Positions 41,393 through 64,000 of a stretch of 64,000 nucleotides of DNA are shown piece after piece (positions within the stretch are counted from its first letter, which is position 1; every line of letters begins with the position of its first letter). The translations under genes were made by a program, and so were the position numbers. Where the stretch lies: NCBI RefSeq assembly GCF_018812025.1, contig NC_063049.1, positions 40,289,503-40,353,502 on the forward strand, given 5' to 3'. The notes beneath the pieces are model-generated. The model was not told the origin of the DNA. It did no database searches and saw nothing but the letters and a program-made list of their open reading frames with translations. The stretch comes from Megalobrama amblycephala. Its lineage: Eukaryota; Chordata; Actinopteri; Cypriniformes; Xenocyprididae.

Positions 41393-42294
41393 TAGTGGGG
41401 TTCAAAAGTCTGAGATTCTCAGGGTAAGAATTCAAGTGATAAATTGAAACTCGTGTACATTTTCAGTTTCCAAATTCTTAATTGGTTTTCTCCCTTTTGG
41501 AGCTGACATGAACAAAATTTGATGATCATGATCTCCAGTATAATTTGAGATTATCCAAAGAGGAAGAGGAAGCAAGAACTTCTGAAAATTCAGATGATCA
41601 ATGTAACATTTGCAGGGTTCCTACATAGCATAGAAAAGTATGGAATTTGATTTTAGTAATTTCCAGATCTGGACAAGTATGGATAAATATTTGCGTTTCC
41701 ATACTATTGCCCCTATTTTGTTGTCTAAAATATAAAAAATAATAATTTCTAAAAATATAAAGTTCTGTCATGAAACTCTATTCATTCTCTATTAGGCACA
41801 GCTGATTGGTTCCTGCTGTATCAGTAGCCAATGAGCTCGCTGCTCAACCTTCAAATACTTGGTCAGCGTTTGCCGTAGCAGTTTGCAGCATGCTTTCAGA
41901 AACCCTCCACCTTCCCCAGCTCCACCTGTATAGATCTGCTATGGGTAATTCATATATGCTATACTGTACAGCAGCAGCATGTCTTACTTGCTCACAGCAG
42001 TGTGTCTTGTATGTATCGGCAGTAGCAAGTCTTCATTTGTTTTCTGAAGATGAACAAAAGTCTTACGACTCGATGGTGAGTAATTAATGACAGAATTTTC
42101 ATTTTTGGGTAAATTAACTCTTTAAATATGGTCTGAAAAATCCACAGAGGAGTGTGGAAAAGTATGGAATCCTGAATATGATTTGTGACCTAGAAATTCA
42201 GCACCTGATGTATTGCGTATTCATTTTATGGCATTAACACTATTTATTTCCAGGTTTAAACAAATAAATGTGGTCTCAGACTTTTAGACCCCTC
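41393..42294. mobile_element. Tc1/mariner-like non-autonomous element next to the klhl23 stop codon
   Basis: The ends are AGTGGGGTTCAAAAGTCTGA and a near-complement TCAGACTTTTAGACCCCTCT. The interior has other repeat pieces, including a fragment of the 'gtgagtaattaatgacagaa' family at about 42073-42123. The right end lies about 28 bp from the klhl23 stop codon, so it supplies most of that gene's 3' UTR. Confidence 0.68.
42243..42248 (-). terminator. Candidate poly(A) signal of klhl23, inside a transposon
   Basis: TTTATT on the plus strand reads AATAAA on the minus strand, about 75 bp past the klhl23 stop. It lies within the Tc1-like element, so the signal would be transposon-derived. Confidence 0.4.
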
Positions 42295-42322
42295 TGGATG
42301 TGATTGTGATGGTGTAGTGATT

Positions 42323-45300
42323 TCACACGCTGAACACACAAACGCAGCCGTGTGAGCGTGCGGCCGATGGGAGGTTCCCCACAATCTCCCAGCAGTCTAT
42401 CTCAGGGTCGTACCTCTCTATACTCTGCAGATACGTCCCCTTAGAGTACGAATACCCTCCTGCTACATAGATGCAGCCATTTATAACGGCCGATCCACAC
42501 TCCATCCTTCTCTCTTTCATCGCACACATCTGTCTCCATTCATTTTGCTCGGGGTCGTAGCAATCCGTGATGGTGGTCTGACCGCCGACCAGATAAAGCT
42601 TATTGTTTAAGGAGACCGAGCAAAGACCGTACTCTGAAAGTAAAGAGTTTTCAAGAGTTTTCAAATGATAAGGGATGGTGAAGATGGGCAGGTACATCAT
42701 TATGAGAGAAAACAGCTGGACTCATTTCTGTTAGGAAAATGCCTTATAGCCTATGGTGGAGATTACATTTTGGCTCATTTAATACAAAACGTAGGTGGCT
42801 CACCAGGATGTGGACATATCGTTGTGATGCTCCACTCATTGATATCTGGCCGGTAAGTCTGAATCTTCTCGTAAGTGCAGGTTCCTCTGTACCCATAATG
42901 CCCTCCAGTTACATAGATTCTGTCATTCACCACGCAAGAGGTTGCATTTCCCACACCTTTAAAGTCGAAATAAAAAGATGATGAACTTCCATCAACAGGC
43001 ATTTTGAGTCTTTGGTATTTTAAAGGTTTTGTGTATGACAATACATTTTCCAACATTTAATTTTTAAATTTAATAGCTGAAATCCTAGTGAAGAACTGCA
43101 CTATGCATACAATTTTTGGTCTTTGTTTCTTATGCTGCTCACCAAAGCTGCATTTATTTGATAAAAAATACAGTAATGTGAAATATATTACAATTTTAAA
43201 TAACACTTTTGTATTTAAAATATAATTTATTCCTGTGATGCAAAGCTGAATTTTCAGCATCATTACTCCAGTCTTCAGTGTCACATGACCCTTCAGAAAT
43301 CATTCTAATATGCTGATTTGCTGCTCAAGAAACTCTTATTATTATCAAAGTTGAAAATGGTTATGCTGCTTATTATTTTTGTGAACAGTGTGATAAATTT
43401 TTTTCTGGATTTTTTTATTAATAGAATGTTCAAAAGAACAGCATTTATTTTAAATAAATCTTTTGTAACATAACTCACTTTACTGTCATTTTTTTATTTA
43501 TTTTTAATGCTTTCTAGCTGATTAAAAGTATTAATAAATCTTAATGACCGAAAACTAGTATATATCTGAATATTTTGCCAGAAATGTACTAAAGAAACTT
43601 TTGATCTGTTTAAATTAAAATGTTTTATGTCATACCATGGTTTCTGATTTCATTAAGTAACACATGAAACATTGCAAATGACATGACATTTACAGTAGCC
43701 TCCACAATTATTGGCACCCTTGAAAATACATCTGGCTGAAAATGGCTGTGAAAATACATCTGCATTTCAGTCCAGCCATGACTTCCTGTTCCACAGGAGT
43801 ACAAACATGAGGAAACACAAAGGCCAAATTCCCTTAAACATTCATCACAATGAGAAAAACCAAATATAGTTCTGATGTGCAGCAAAAGATTGTTGAGCTT
43901 CACAAAATATAAAGTGGCTGTAAGAAATAAGCAAACACATTGAAAATCCCCATTTCCACCATCAGGGCAATAATTAAGAAGTTCCAATCAACTAAGGATG
44001 TTACAAATCTGCCTGGAAGAGGACGTGTCTAAATCATCCTAATGCATGGTGAGGAGGAGAGTTTGAGTGGCCAAAGACTCTCCAAGGATCACAGCTGGAG
44101 AATTGCAGAGATTAGTTGAGTCTTGAGTCTCAGAAAGCCTAAAAAAAAAAAACCAAACAGCACCTACATCCCCACAAGTTGTTTGGGAGGGTTTCAAGAA
44201 AAATCCTCTGCTCTCATCCAGAAACAATCTCCAGCATGTTCAGTTGTCAGTCAAGACTGGAACTTCAAACAGGACCGGCTTCTATGGTCAGATGAAACTA
44301 AAAAAAAGAGCTTTTTGGCAGCAAACTCACCAGATGGGTTTGGTGCACACATGGATAAAAAGTACCCCATGTCCACGGTTAAATATACTGCTGGATCTTT
44401 AATGTTGTGGGCCTATTTTTCTGCTAGAGGTCCTGGAGATCTTGTTCAGATACATGGTATCATGGATTCTATCAAATACCAACAGATAAAAAATTAAAAC
44501 CTGATTGCTTCTTCTAGAAATCCAATAATGGGCCATGGCTGTTTGGCCGTCCCAGTCCCCTGACCTGAACCCTAAAGAAAATGAGTGGAGTGAACTGAAG
44601 AGAAGAAGCACCATCATGGAGCTGGAATCTGAAGGATATGGAGAGATTCTGCATGAATGAATGGTTTCTGATCTCGTCAGGTGTTCTTCAAACTCATCAG
44701 GCATTATAGGAGAAAACTCAGAGCTGTTATCTTGAGAAAAGGAGGTTGCAAAAAGTATTGAATAAAAGGGTGCCAATAATTGTGGCCAATGTGTTTTGGA
44801 GAAAAACATTTATTTCATAATGTGAGTTTCCCCCCACTTTCAATTCTTTTCCTTCAATGAAAGGTTAGAATTTTGTGAATTTTATTAATTAAAGATCAAA
44901 AGGATAAACAATGCAGATTTATTTTCACAGCCACCTTTGCTCATATTTACTAAGGGTGCCAATAATTGTGGAGGGCACTGTAAGTACACAGTCTTGTACT
45001 TTTGTCCTTTTACTGACCTATTTTCATATACTTTTTTGCTGAAAATAAAATGTTGTAATTCATCTTGGAGCTGGTAGGTTTGGCAAATGGCTATTTATCT
45101 CATTTCTTTTTTTAAATCCCTACAAAAAAATTAGGGAAAAATACTTCAAGAACCGAGCCCACTTAAAAAAGGTTTCAGAACTCCTTTTTCAGTAAATGGT
45201 TGTGTGTAAATAAACTGAAGGTGCTTACTTGTGCACTATTCTGTGTCTTTTTGTAGTATAAATAGTGAGAGTATTGTGTTCACACTGAAAATTTCAAAAA

Positions 45301-46945
45301 GAAAAAATGCACTTCAAATACTCGGATGATGCACTTAATAAACCGGAAAAAAAAATAAGTGTGGGACATTGGATACTTCATGCTATGGAAGCTGGTTTCG
45401 GCCACAGAATAAAAAATATATAATTGCAACTTTTTATCTCACAATTCTGACTTTTTTTTCTCAGAATTGTGTGATATTTACTCGCAATTGCGAGTTATAA
45501 AGTCAAAATTGCGAGATATAAAGCAAGAATTGTAAGTTATAAAGTCAGAATTGCGAGATATAAAGTTGCAATTGCGAGACATAAAGTCATAATTGCGAGA
45601 TATAAATATAAGTCTCTAATATGTTGGATGACGAAATAACCTTATAAAATTAATACACAGTTGAGTACATAGCATACTGTAAGTGCATAGTGTATAGTGC
45701 GTCATTTGGGACGCATCTTGAATTAATCATACCTTGTATCATTTCAGCCACAGGGAACCATATCTTCTTCAAGGGATCATAGAATTCAGTTTCTCGTGTA
45801 GGAGCTCCTGCCGTATATCCACCTATGACATATATACACCCACGTAAAGCCACGGAGCAGTGGTAATATCTGGCTGTGATCATTGGACATCCTTCTGTCC
45901 ATTCATCCAAGTCTGTGTTATAAATCCACACGGTCTCTAAAGCATCTACAGTCTCTGTCCTGTATCCTCCGGTCACGTAGATATCAGGACCTAGAAGTGC
46001 CACACTGTAACTCTCTCTTGCAAAGTCTGGCATGTCTTTGCCCTTAACCCACGTGTTGGAAACGGGGTCCCACATGTGGACTTCACACAGCGGATGCCAG
46101 TAATATCCACCAATAACATACAAGCTGCATGTTAGTTTTTTGCAGCAATGTAAGAAACCTTTGCTTGGCTTCAAGGAGGTGAGAATTAGAGATCGCAATT
46201 TGCTTTCAGAGCATCGTTTGCGTAGATCCAAAGCAGTTTTGAGGTATACGTCATTCATGTCAAGATGGATGCAGTTGAGAAGCTCTTTCAGGTGGTTTAT
46301 TCGAGAAGACGCATCGTGGGCGACCCATTTCACCACCGCGTCCAAAAGCGTTGCATCTTTCCATACATTAAGGTTTTCTGTTGCTAATATCACCATGAGC
46401 TTTTGGAAATCCACCTCTAGGAACTCCTCCTGAAGTGTAAGTTCCTCAAAGCGGCTCAGTATGATCCTCAAAGCCGCACGCTCCAGCGCAGAGCATACGT
46501 GAAGCTCGGCGAATGAGTGCATGCCAAGGCAGTTGTCGACGTCCAGCAGACGAATCAAGAAGTTCTCGCAGGCTTTCTTGAGCGAGCTGAACTGCAGCAG
46601 GTCTGCGGCCTCCAGAAGACTCTGAACGTTGCTCTGGGTTATGCTGATCTTTGAAGTGTAGACGTAGGTCACCAAAGCACCCAGAATCTCCCCGTCTATG
46701 CAAGGTAGGTTGATAGTGTCATTCAAACGTTCTCTCATGTCTAAGGTGAACATTACCTTGAAGTAGGAGCTGCGGGCTGATAGGACAGCCTTGTGGCAGT
46801 GGAAGAGCTGTCCGGATGAAGACTGCAGGGTGATGTCCGTGAACAGACCGCTGCTGTGGAACTCGTGAAGAGCTTCCAGCACTTCTGATGAATGAGAGGC
46901 ATCGCAGAACTCGTATGAGTAACCGCTGTGACCTTTTCCTGACAT
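42323..46945 (-). CDS. klhl23: KLHL23, BTB-BACK-Kelch protein
   Basis: Kelch-like proteins usually serve as substrate adaptors for Cullin-3 ubiquitin ligases. The specific substrate of KLHL23 is not evident from sequence. Three coding exons, 46945-45733, 42956-42804 and 42633-42323, join in frame to 558 residues, the same length as human KLHL23. The BTB domain covers about residues 33-135 (GLFTDITLQ, FHCHKAVLSA, LLEAADLLQF). The BACK domain follows at about 140-245 (NCLGMHSFAE). Six Kelch repeats follow: SLYVIGGYYW, DIYVTGGYRTE, CIYVIGGYTAG, RIYVTGGHYGYRG, KLYLVGGQTT and CIYVAGGYSYSKG. The acceptor TTTCCAG lies six bases upstream of the ATG, implying a noncoding first exon, probably near 49328-49450. 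Intron 1 of the coding part contains a Tc1-like transposon. The gene is convergent with mettl5. Confidence 0.96.
43125..43500. repeat. Dispersed teleost repeat in a klhl23 intron
   Basis: It contains 'gctgaattttcagcatcatt' and 'tccagtcttcagtgtcacat'. It is a copy of the family at 39750-40222 in inverse orientation. Confidence 0.65.
43693..44980 (+). mobile_element. Tc1-like transposon with decayed transposase, in a klhl23 intron
   Basis: The terminal repeats CAGTAGCCTCCACAATTATT and AATAATTGTGGAGGGCACTG are flanked by TA on both sides. At 1288 bp it is near full length for the family. Frames inside still show transposase-like pieces, for example DETKKK after a 'tggtcagatgaaact' DDE region, but stops and frameshifts break them. 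It is inactive. Confidence 0.85.
45415..45610. repeat. Degenerate tandem repeat ('aattgcgagatataaagtc')
   Basis: Roughly 20-bp units such as 'agaattgcgagatataaagt' are repeated with drift. Same family as 38490-38815. Confidence 0.75.
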
Positions 46946-46951
46946 TGCAAC

Positions 46952-47513
46952 TGGAAAGACATAATTTTCAAATGAGTTTTCAAGTGTCCAAAGACTAAAA
47001 TTATCCCTAAGGAAAATTCCTTGAAGTAATGGAAATTTTTATAGTACTTTAGTTGTACTTGGCTCATGGATATTTTCATTTTTTTAATGAGATATATCAT
47101 ATTACATATATGGGTCATTGATGAATAAGGTTTTTAAAAGTGTAAAAAAAAAAACATAATGGAGATATAATTAATTTTTAAGATTTATTAAGTGTTAACA
47201 CTGAGATTATGCGGTTTTTATAATCAATTAACACTGCTTTTGTCATTTTTTACAAGATGGACAAAATTTCAAAAGTCATTGGGTTTTTAAAACCAAAATT
47301 TCGGTTTTACAGAATGACACTTTTGGTTATACCGAATGACGATATTTTCAAACAATGCAAACAGGCTGATATCAAGCTAGGACAATCAAACATTTTAAGT
47401 AAGTTTTTAAAATATTACAACATTTTCCATATATTATAGCGGTTGTACCGAATGACCTGATGTTTCAGGACATGCGTATGAGCAAGTGAAAATATGAATT
47501 TTACAAATAGTTA
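46952..47513. other. klhl23 5' intron, AT-rich part
   Basis: No feature beyond the intron. The open frame at 47257-47439 is not recognisable. Confidence 0.35.
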
Positions 47514-47963
47514 AAGGATTAGTCCACTTTTAAATAAAATTTTCCTGATAATTTACTCACCCCCATGTCATCCAAGATGTTCATGTCTTTCTTTCTTCAG
47601 TCGAAAAAAAATTAAGGTTTTTGATGAAAACATTCCAGGATTATTCTCCTTATAGTGGACTTCAATGGCCTCCAGATGGTTGAAGGTCAAAATTACAGTT
47701 TCAGTGCAGCTTCAAAGGGCTTTAAACGATATCCACCAGACGAGGAATAAGGGTCTTATCTAGCGAAATGATCGGTCATTTACGAAAAAAAAAACACGCT
47801 GTATGTCCTATGCCTTCCCTATTCTACTTATAGAAGGAACACGGCCAGTTTCGTTTTTTTCCGTAAGTAGAATAGGAAAGAAAGAAAGACATGAACATCT
47901 TGGATGACATGGGGGTGAGTAAATTATAAGGAAAATTTTATTTAAAAGTGGACTAATCCTATA
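47514..47963. repeat. Foldback element, third copy of the AAAGGATTAG family
   Basis: The arms begin AAAGGATTAGTCCACTTTTA and end TAAAAGTGGACTAATCCT. Both arms carry 'catgtcatccaagatgttca' in opposite orientation. Shorter than the copy at 18481. Confidence 0.8.
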
Positions 47964-48777
47964 AGAGAGAGTTAGTTACTTTGCTTCACGACCATGTGGT
48001 TTTTTTCTGTGATTTTTTTCCCCCAAACCAGCGGAAATCCTGACCCGGAGCTGAATTCTAAACATTACACCGTTTGGGAAAAAAAAAAAAAACATTTGGG
48101 GAAAAAAAATCACGCGGGCCTTTGCAGGTGTCTGAATGTCACATCCTGTCACATGATACTGACCGCATGGCTTGATCCAAAATGGTCCCTTTATATTGGT
48201 TACTCCGAATGACATCAATGAAATTAATTTTTCCGGACATTCTTTCTCATAACAAAGCAACGACTTCTACACATAATTTTAATACCATTTTGCACTATGT
48301 TAATATATGATGTTATATAAAGGTCACATTTATTCCAGTGAATATTTCTCATTATTACTTCTCAAGGTAAGTTTCTGTATGAAGTCTTTAATATCAAAAA
48401 GTGGTTGTATACTGTCGCACATGTTGACCTAGTGTTATGTTTTCACACCATATATAGGGGTAAGTTGTGACACCTGCCATTAAACATTATAGGCTTTTTA
48501 GGCAAAATGCAAACATTAAAATAATTACCAAAAAAAAAAACAATAATGAAAAAGCAAACCATAAACTGTAACATAAAATATGAAATTGTTTTGGCCAGGA
48601 AATAGTAATAATTGGTCAGTTGTACAAAATTTTCTATTTCAGCTTTTCAATAAACTTCTTTAATTACATATTGACTCTTGTCTGATTGTATACTAGTCTG
48701 TTTTTTTTTTCTGGTTCACTTGTTTACTAAACAGATATTACAAAACTATTTTTAGAAATATTAGTTATGAGCACAAG

Positions 48778-48779
<2 letters not shown>

Positions 48780-48821
<42 letters not shown>
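48780..48821. repeat. (CA)n microsatellite
   Basis: About 20 uninterrupted CA units. Confidence 0.97.
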
Positions 48822-48824
<3 letters not shown>

Positions 48825-49327
48825 TATCCTAATAAAATACAATTTTGAACCAGTTGAACCAATTTTCGAACACTGAGATAACTTACTATAATAGTTTTCA
48901 TTAAATTTTGGATTAGTTTTTATCTTTATATTTTCCGTTTTCATTTTAATTATCCTTTTAGTCATTTTTATAACTAATTTTTGTTTTTCTTACCTTTTTT
49001 TCTTTTAAAATATGTCTATAGTCTTAGATAGTTTTAGCTACCGTATTTCACTATATAACGTTAAAATAAACGAGAAATTAGAAAACAACTAGCTGAAATA
49101 AAGGGTTAATTATTTTATTTAAGTTATAAATACCCAACATGTTTGTTATGGTTTAAGTTTTAGTTCAATATAATAACCCTGTGAACCTTTGGACTAGGTT
49201 TTTACTATGGTTTTTACAAGCAACCTACAAAAGCACTAATGAAAACAAGCATTCGTGCAATTTAACTCTTTACGCACAACCGAGACAGAGCTTGTGACAA
49301 CTAGCCCCTATGCAAAAACAAGCTTAC

Positions 49328-49450
49328 CTGACCCGTAATGACTGATTGACACAGCTCGTCCTTTCTTCGTTGGAGAAGTTTTATCTCCAACAATGCAACT
49401 TGTGCTCGGACAGATCAGACATGTGGCCCCTGTATTTAGCCTCAGCCACT
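49328..49450 (-). other. klhl23: Probable noncoding first exon of klhl23
   Basis: On the minus strand the sequence reads TTACGGGTCAG|GTAAGCT, a near-ideal donor ending at 49328. The exon would splice to the acceptor just upstream of the klhl23 ATG at about 46952. The 5' boundary is a guess. Confidence 0.45.
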
Positions 49451-50112
49451 AGTGAATGTCGAGCTCCTATTTTGGTATCTGTGTATATCTGGAGACTCTC
49501 TGCTGTCACCCGCCACTAGAGATTCAACACAGCCGTGTCCTTCAGCCATATGACGACACCAGTGTGCTCACAAGCATCCCATCTTTATCAATACAAGTTC
49601 AAAATGCCACTATTTGATCGATTTTTCAATCAACTGAGACACAATACTAGCTTTCACGTTTTAGTTGTCATGGCAGTCTTGAGTGTGTAATCCTAATAAG
49701 GATTAAAGCCGTTGCATAATAAAGCCTGAGGGAAACAGTACCAAGGGCGACCGAACACCAAGAATTAATCCATACCGAGCGCTTCGCCGTTTTCTGAACT
49801 CAGGAGCGTTTGTTTATAGCTTAGTGACGGTGAATTATTGGTGTGTAGTTACCATTAAATCCACAGGGTACAATAAAAGGACAGAAATAACTCACGGTTA
49901 CCATGGAAACAGCTTGAGGGTCAGTCAATGAAGCGGGACTTTTCCTGCTTGATGGAGGCTTTTTATAAAAGTACATTTCTACGAGATTTTACATATTGTT
50001 TCAGATTAAGATGATTAAATTCTAAATTGAACTCAATATATATAAAGACAATAATTCCAATTTTGTTTGCTAACAGTTTGGTTCCTGAAACGTTCCTGGA
50101 ACATTAGTTTAA

Positions 50113-50860
50113 AGTGTTAGCTAGTTCACCTAAAAATGAAAATAATGTAATTTATTACTCACCCTCCACACCCGTAAGACCTTCATTCATCTTCGGAACA
50201 CAAATTAAGATATTTTAGTTGAAATCCGATGGATCAGTGAGGCCTCCATGGCCAGAAATGACATTCCTCTCTCAAGATCCATTAATGTACTATTTAAATC
50301 AGTTCATGTGAGTACAGTGGTTCAATATTAATATTATAAAGCGACGAGAATATTTTTGGTATGCCAAAAAAAAAAAAAAATAACGACTTATTTAGTGATG
50401 GCCGATTTCAAAACACGGCTTCATGAAGCATCGGAGCATTATGAATCAGTGTGTCGAATCATGATTCGGATCGCGTGTCAAACTGCCAACGGCTGAAATC
50501 ACGTGAGTTTGGCGATTCGATATACTGATTCATAACGCTCCGATGCTTCGAAATCGGCCATCACTTTATAAGTCGTTATTTTGTTTTGTTTTTTGGCGCA
50601 CCAAAAATATTCTCGTCACTTTATAATATTAATACTGAACCACTGTACTCACATGAACTGATTTAAATATGATTTTAGTACCTATGGATCTTGAGAGAGG
50701 AAATGTCATTGCTCCCTGTGCAGGCCTCACGGAGCCATCGGATTTCAACTAAAATATCCTAATTTGTGTTCTGAAGATGAATGAAGGTCTTACGGGTGTA
50801 AAACAGCACAAGGGTGAGTAATAAATGACATTATTTTTTATTTTTGGGTGAACTAACCCT
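50113..50860. repeat. TTAA-flanked foldback element with a nested inverted core
   Basis: The outer ends AGTGTTAGCTAGTTCACC and GGGTGAACTAACCCT have TTAA outside (50109-50112 and 50861-50864). The arms share 'tcttcggaacacaaattaag' and its complement. The centre (about 50395-50575) is another inverted repeat, with GATGGCCGATTTC and GAAATCGGCCATC. Confidence 0.82.
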
Positions 50861-50971
50861 TTAATGTCCATTAGTTTAGTCTATCAGCGTAAAACATTCA
50901 TACAGGTTTGGATCAACTTAAGGATAAGTTAATGATGACAGAATTTTCATTTTGGGGAACTATCCCTTTAA

Positions 50972-52274
50972 AGGGTTGATTATTATTTCTCTTTTTTTAA
51001 CTTTAGTTAGTGTGTAATGTTGCTGTTTGACCCTTTGCATTGAACTTTGAGTGTCGTAACTTTGCAGATGTTGTTTATGGAGATATTTTCATTTTAAATT
51101 CACTGTTTAAGGACAACAACAAACAGCTGGTAGGGACAACAACGAGCTTCTTCCCATGTTAGTGACATCACTAACCCTAAAATTTACATAAATCCCGCCC
51201 CCGAGAACACACAACAAAGGGGGTGAGGCCATGTTGTGCTGCTTTAGAGAAGAGGAAGAGTTGTTGTAGTAGAGTGTTATGATCATGTTGGACTGCTTCA
51301 CAAACAACGATCAATTCAACGCTGGATTTGCACAAAAGATGAACATGACGGCACATGCTAGTCAATGAGTTGAATCAACTCCACAGCAACTACATACATT
51401 TATCCACTAACCATTCAGAAACGTCCAGTTTCATTCTAAAAGTTGTAACTTCTTCCTGAATCTCTCCATCAGTGTCGACTCCAGTTTGAACAATGTAATG
51501 CTGCGTTCACACCGAACGCGAATCGCGCGTCAAATTCGCATCAGACGCGTCTAGTTGGACGCTTGAACATTTTCAAGCATTTTCATTTTCAAGTCAGACG
51601 CGCGTCAGAAGTGTGTTCAGACGCGAATTCGCGTCATCTCTCTTCCATCTCTTTCTGCACAGATCCTCTGAATAAACACATCATCTCGTCAGTTGGAAAC
51701 TAGTAGCGACAATTTAGCTCGGTTATGCCGGCTGGCTTTTGCTAGCTAGCAGGCGGGCTAGTATCAACGGCTAAAATCATGCAAAGCGTTTTACAATTTA
51801 CCAGATTGTCCGATTTCCTCGCTTATCCTCTTCCAGGCAATGTCCTTTTTATTCCTGTCTCAATAAAAAATGATGACACATCATAGAGCTCAGGGTGGCC
51901 ACACACAGCGACTATTAATTTGTCCTCCATCTTTGTTCTGGTCTCCACCGCTGCAGCATTAGGCTGAACACCGTTACTAACAATCCTTATTTTGGCTGCG
52001 TGAGATTCTCCAGCTTTGTTGTTGTTGAGCAACTGAAGCATGAGCTGTTAAAGCTCCGCCCTCTTCTGGAAAGTGGGTGGGGAGCAGCAGCTCATTTGCA
52101 TTTAAAGGGACACACATAAAAACAGCTTGTTTTTGCTCACACCCAAATAGGTGCAAATTTGACAAGCTATAATAAATGATCTGTGGGGTATTTTGAGCTG
52201 AAACTTCACAGACACATTCTGGGGACACCAGAGAATTATATTACATCTTGTAAAAGGGGCATTATAGGTCCCCT
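50972..52274. mobile_element. TTAA-flanked element, 1.3 kb
   Basis: TTAA lies at 50968-50971 and 52275-52278. The ends are AGGGTTGATTATT and GGGGCATTATAGGTCCCCT. The interior shares 'actttagttagtgtgtaatg' with the element at 6248 and contains a GC-rich 'cgcgtcagacgcg'-type segment at about 51500-51640. No transposase is recognised. Confidence 0.65.
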
Positions 52275-52987
52275 TTAAGGAATTGTTCTGTTTGCTGGGA
52301 TGAGTTTAATTTGACATGGCAAGCCTTGAGGTCAAAGTTGTGTAACTAAAAAGTGTTTCAAAGTGAATTTAATGCAGATTCTGTACATATTTCTGTTTGC
52401 ATCATCTATATCTACCTGTAAAGAGAAGCACATGGAAAAGGGGCTGTATGGTTTTACTCAAAAGGTGGATTTGCGAAAAGGAGCTAAATTAGTGCTCAAT
52501 TAATGTATTATCTATCTTGAGATCACTTTGTTTTTATGATCATTCCCTTGATTGCCAACATAAAACAAGTGATCAAGATATTAAAAAGACTTTTTGATAT
52601 TGCATTATTATAAAGTAAAACCTATATCTTGATGGAAATAACATCACAACGTTTATTTCCATCAAGAGGTGCATCAATTTTCAGTCACAATCTTGTACTG
52701 ACAATGCAAGAGGTGAGCACTTCCCAAATTAATTTATGGTCTGGACTCAGAGGTGCCAGTTCATGTGTGAAAATGACTCTTCACAACCATTCTTTCACAA
52801 TTTTAACCCTGATGAATCTTGGCTTTGTCATCCTGGAATATGGCTATGATGTGTCTTCCTACATGTTTTTTTAAGAAATGAAAAGCTACACACTCCATTA
52901 GTTAGGGTTAAAAGAACTGTTGCCAAACATATAACATGCTAGAAACATAATAATCACTATAATAATGATCCAGTCATAGACTCTTAA

Positions 52988-53349
52988 AGGGTTAGTTCAA
53001 AATGAAAATTACACCATGATTTACTCACCCTCAAGCCATCCTAGGTCTATACGACTTTCTTCTTTCAGATGAGTACAATCAGAGTTATATTAAATAATGT
53101 CCTGACTCTTCCAAGCTTTATAATGGCAGTAAATAGAGGATGAGATTTTGAAGCCCAAAAAAAGTGCAACCATCCATAATAAAAGATAACCACACAGCTC
53201 TGGGGGTTAATAAAGGCCTTCTGAAGCAGAGCGATGTGTTTGTAAAAAAGAAAAATCCATATTTAAAACTTAAAAAATAAACTAACTAGCTTTCGACAGA
53301 CGGTGAGTAAATCATGGGGTAATTTTCATTTTTGGGTGAAACTATTCCT
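52988..53349. mobile_element. TTAA-flanked MITE
   Basis: The ends AGGGTTAGTTCAAAATG and a right end finishing AAACTATTCCT have TTAA outside both (52984-52987 and 53350-53353). The inner ends 'atgatttactcaccctcaag' and 'ggtgagtaaatcat' pair. Confidence 0.72.
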
Positions 53350-53406
53350 TTAAGCATTTGCCTATTTAAATATAAACAGTGACTTTTTTTTGGCCAGGAA
53401 ATGTAT

Positions 53407-53533
<127 letters not shown>

Positions 53534-53894
53534 AAACAAAGTGCCATTTGTTAATGCATATTTGCATATTTGTTAATAAGACGGAAACAGAGGTGGGGAC
53601 AGTCCCAAAAACTCCATCCTGATGTTGAAACAACATGGCATCACTTTAATATGATGAAAAGAGACACCGAAAAGCACTGATGGTTATCGTTTTAATCAAA
53701 CACATTCACATATCTGCAATACAAATAAGGTTTAGTAAACTAATAACAACAAAAGTAAACATCTGACTTTTCACACTGTTGTTTTAGGAATTGTAGTGAT
53801 CAATGTGAGTAACAGTAAGTAATGAAACTCAGTAAGGCTAGAGCTTTAGATGCTGGAATGTTAAGTGGTTCAGATCAGGTTCAGCGACAGATAT

Positions 53895-64000
<10,106 letters not shown>

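Noticed and set aside
44123..44497. A 124-codon frame as a host gene
   Set aside because: It lies within the Tc1-like element and resembles broken transposase.
46140..46433. Plus-strand frame within the klhl23 first coding exon
   Set aside because: It is antisense shadow of the BTB-BACK coding sequence.

Overview
This window is vertebrate nuclear DNA, and its genes and repeats point to a teleost fish, most likely a cyprinid. It is AT-rich, its genes contain introns, and it is crowded with short inverted-repeat DNA elements, Tc1-like transposons and microsatellites. There is no sign of bacterial organisation. The cyprinid placement is inferred from overall repeat style; no database was searched.

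Five protein-coding genes are supported. From left to right they are: a CXCR1/2-type chemokine receptor with a single coding exon (+, 2478-3503); a UGT5-like UDP-glucuronosyltransferase with a single coding exon (-, 13387-14946); mettl5, the 18S rRNA m6A methyltransferase (+, seven coding exons, 34652-40555); klhl23, a BTB-BACK-Kelch protein (-, three coding exons, 42323-46945, with a probable noncoding first exon near 49.4 kb); and phgdh, 3-phosphoglycerate dehydrogenase (-, twelve coding exons, 53895 to beyond the right edge, lacking only about the first 7-8 codons). mettl5 and klhl23 face each other tail to tail, and they are also neighbours in mammals. The five genes have unrelated functions and are not a pathway.

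The rest is mostly repeats. From 4.4 to 12.8 kb there is a TTAA-flanked MITE, a 26-bp minisatellite, a complete but internally deleted LTR element with 4-bp target duplications, and a near-perfect 54-bp hairpin. From 16 to 19.3 kb there are more TTAA elements and a large foldback that holds a perfect 66-bp palindrome. From 19.9 to 23.35 kb a TATA-like motif precedes about four tandem units of roughly 690 bp, each with 57-59-bp inverted arms. From 23.35 to 31.7 kb lies a satellite whose 20 composite units of about 350 bp each carry a minus-strand tRNA-derived SINE. The units form a higher-order A-B-C-D pattern, interrupted by a 1002-bp hAT element with a clean 8-bp target duplication. The introns and intergenic DNA from 31.7 kb onward are filled with Harbinger-like, TTAA, Tc1-like and foldback elements and long microsatellites.

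The most notable points are the SINE-bearing higher-order satellite, the adjacent tandem hairpin array, a one-base frameshift in phgdh exon 10, and a klhl23 3' end that appears to lie inside a transposon. I did not find a clearly new protein-coding system.
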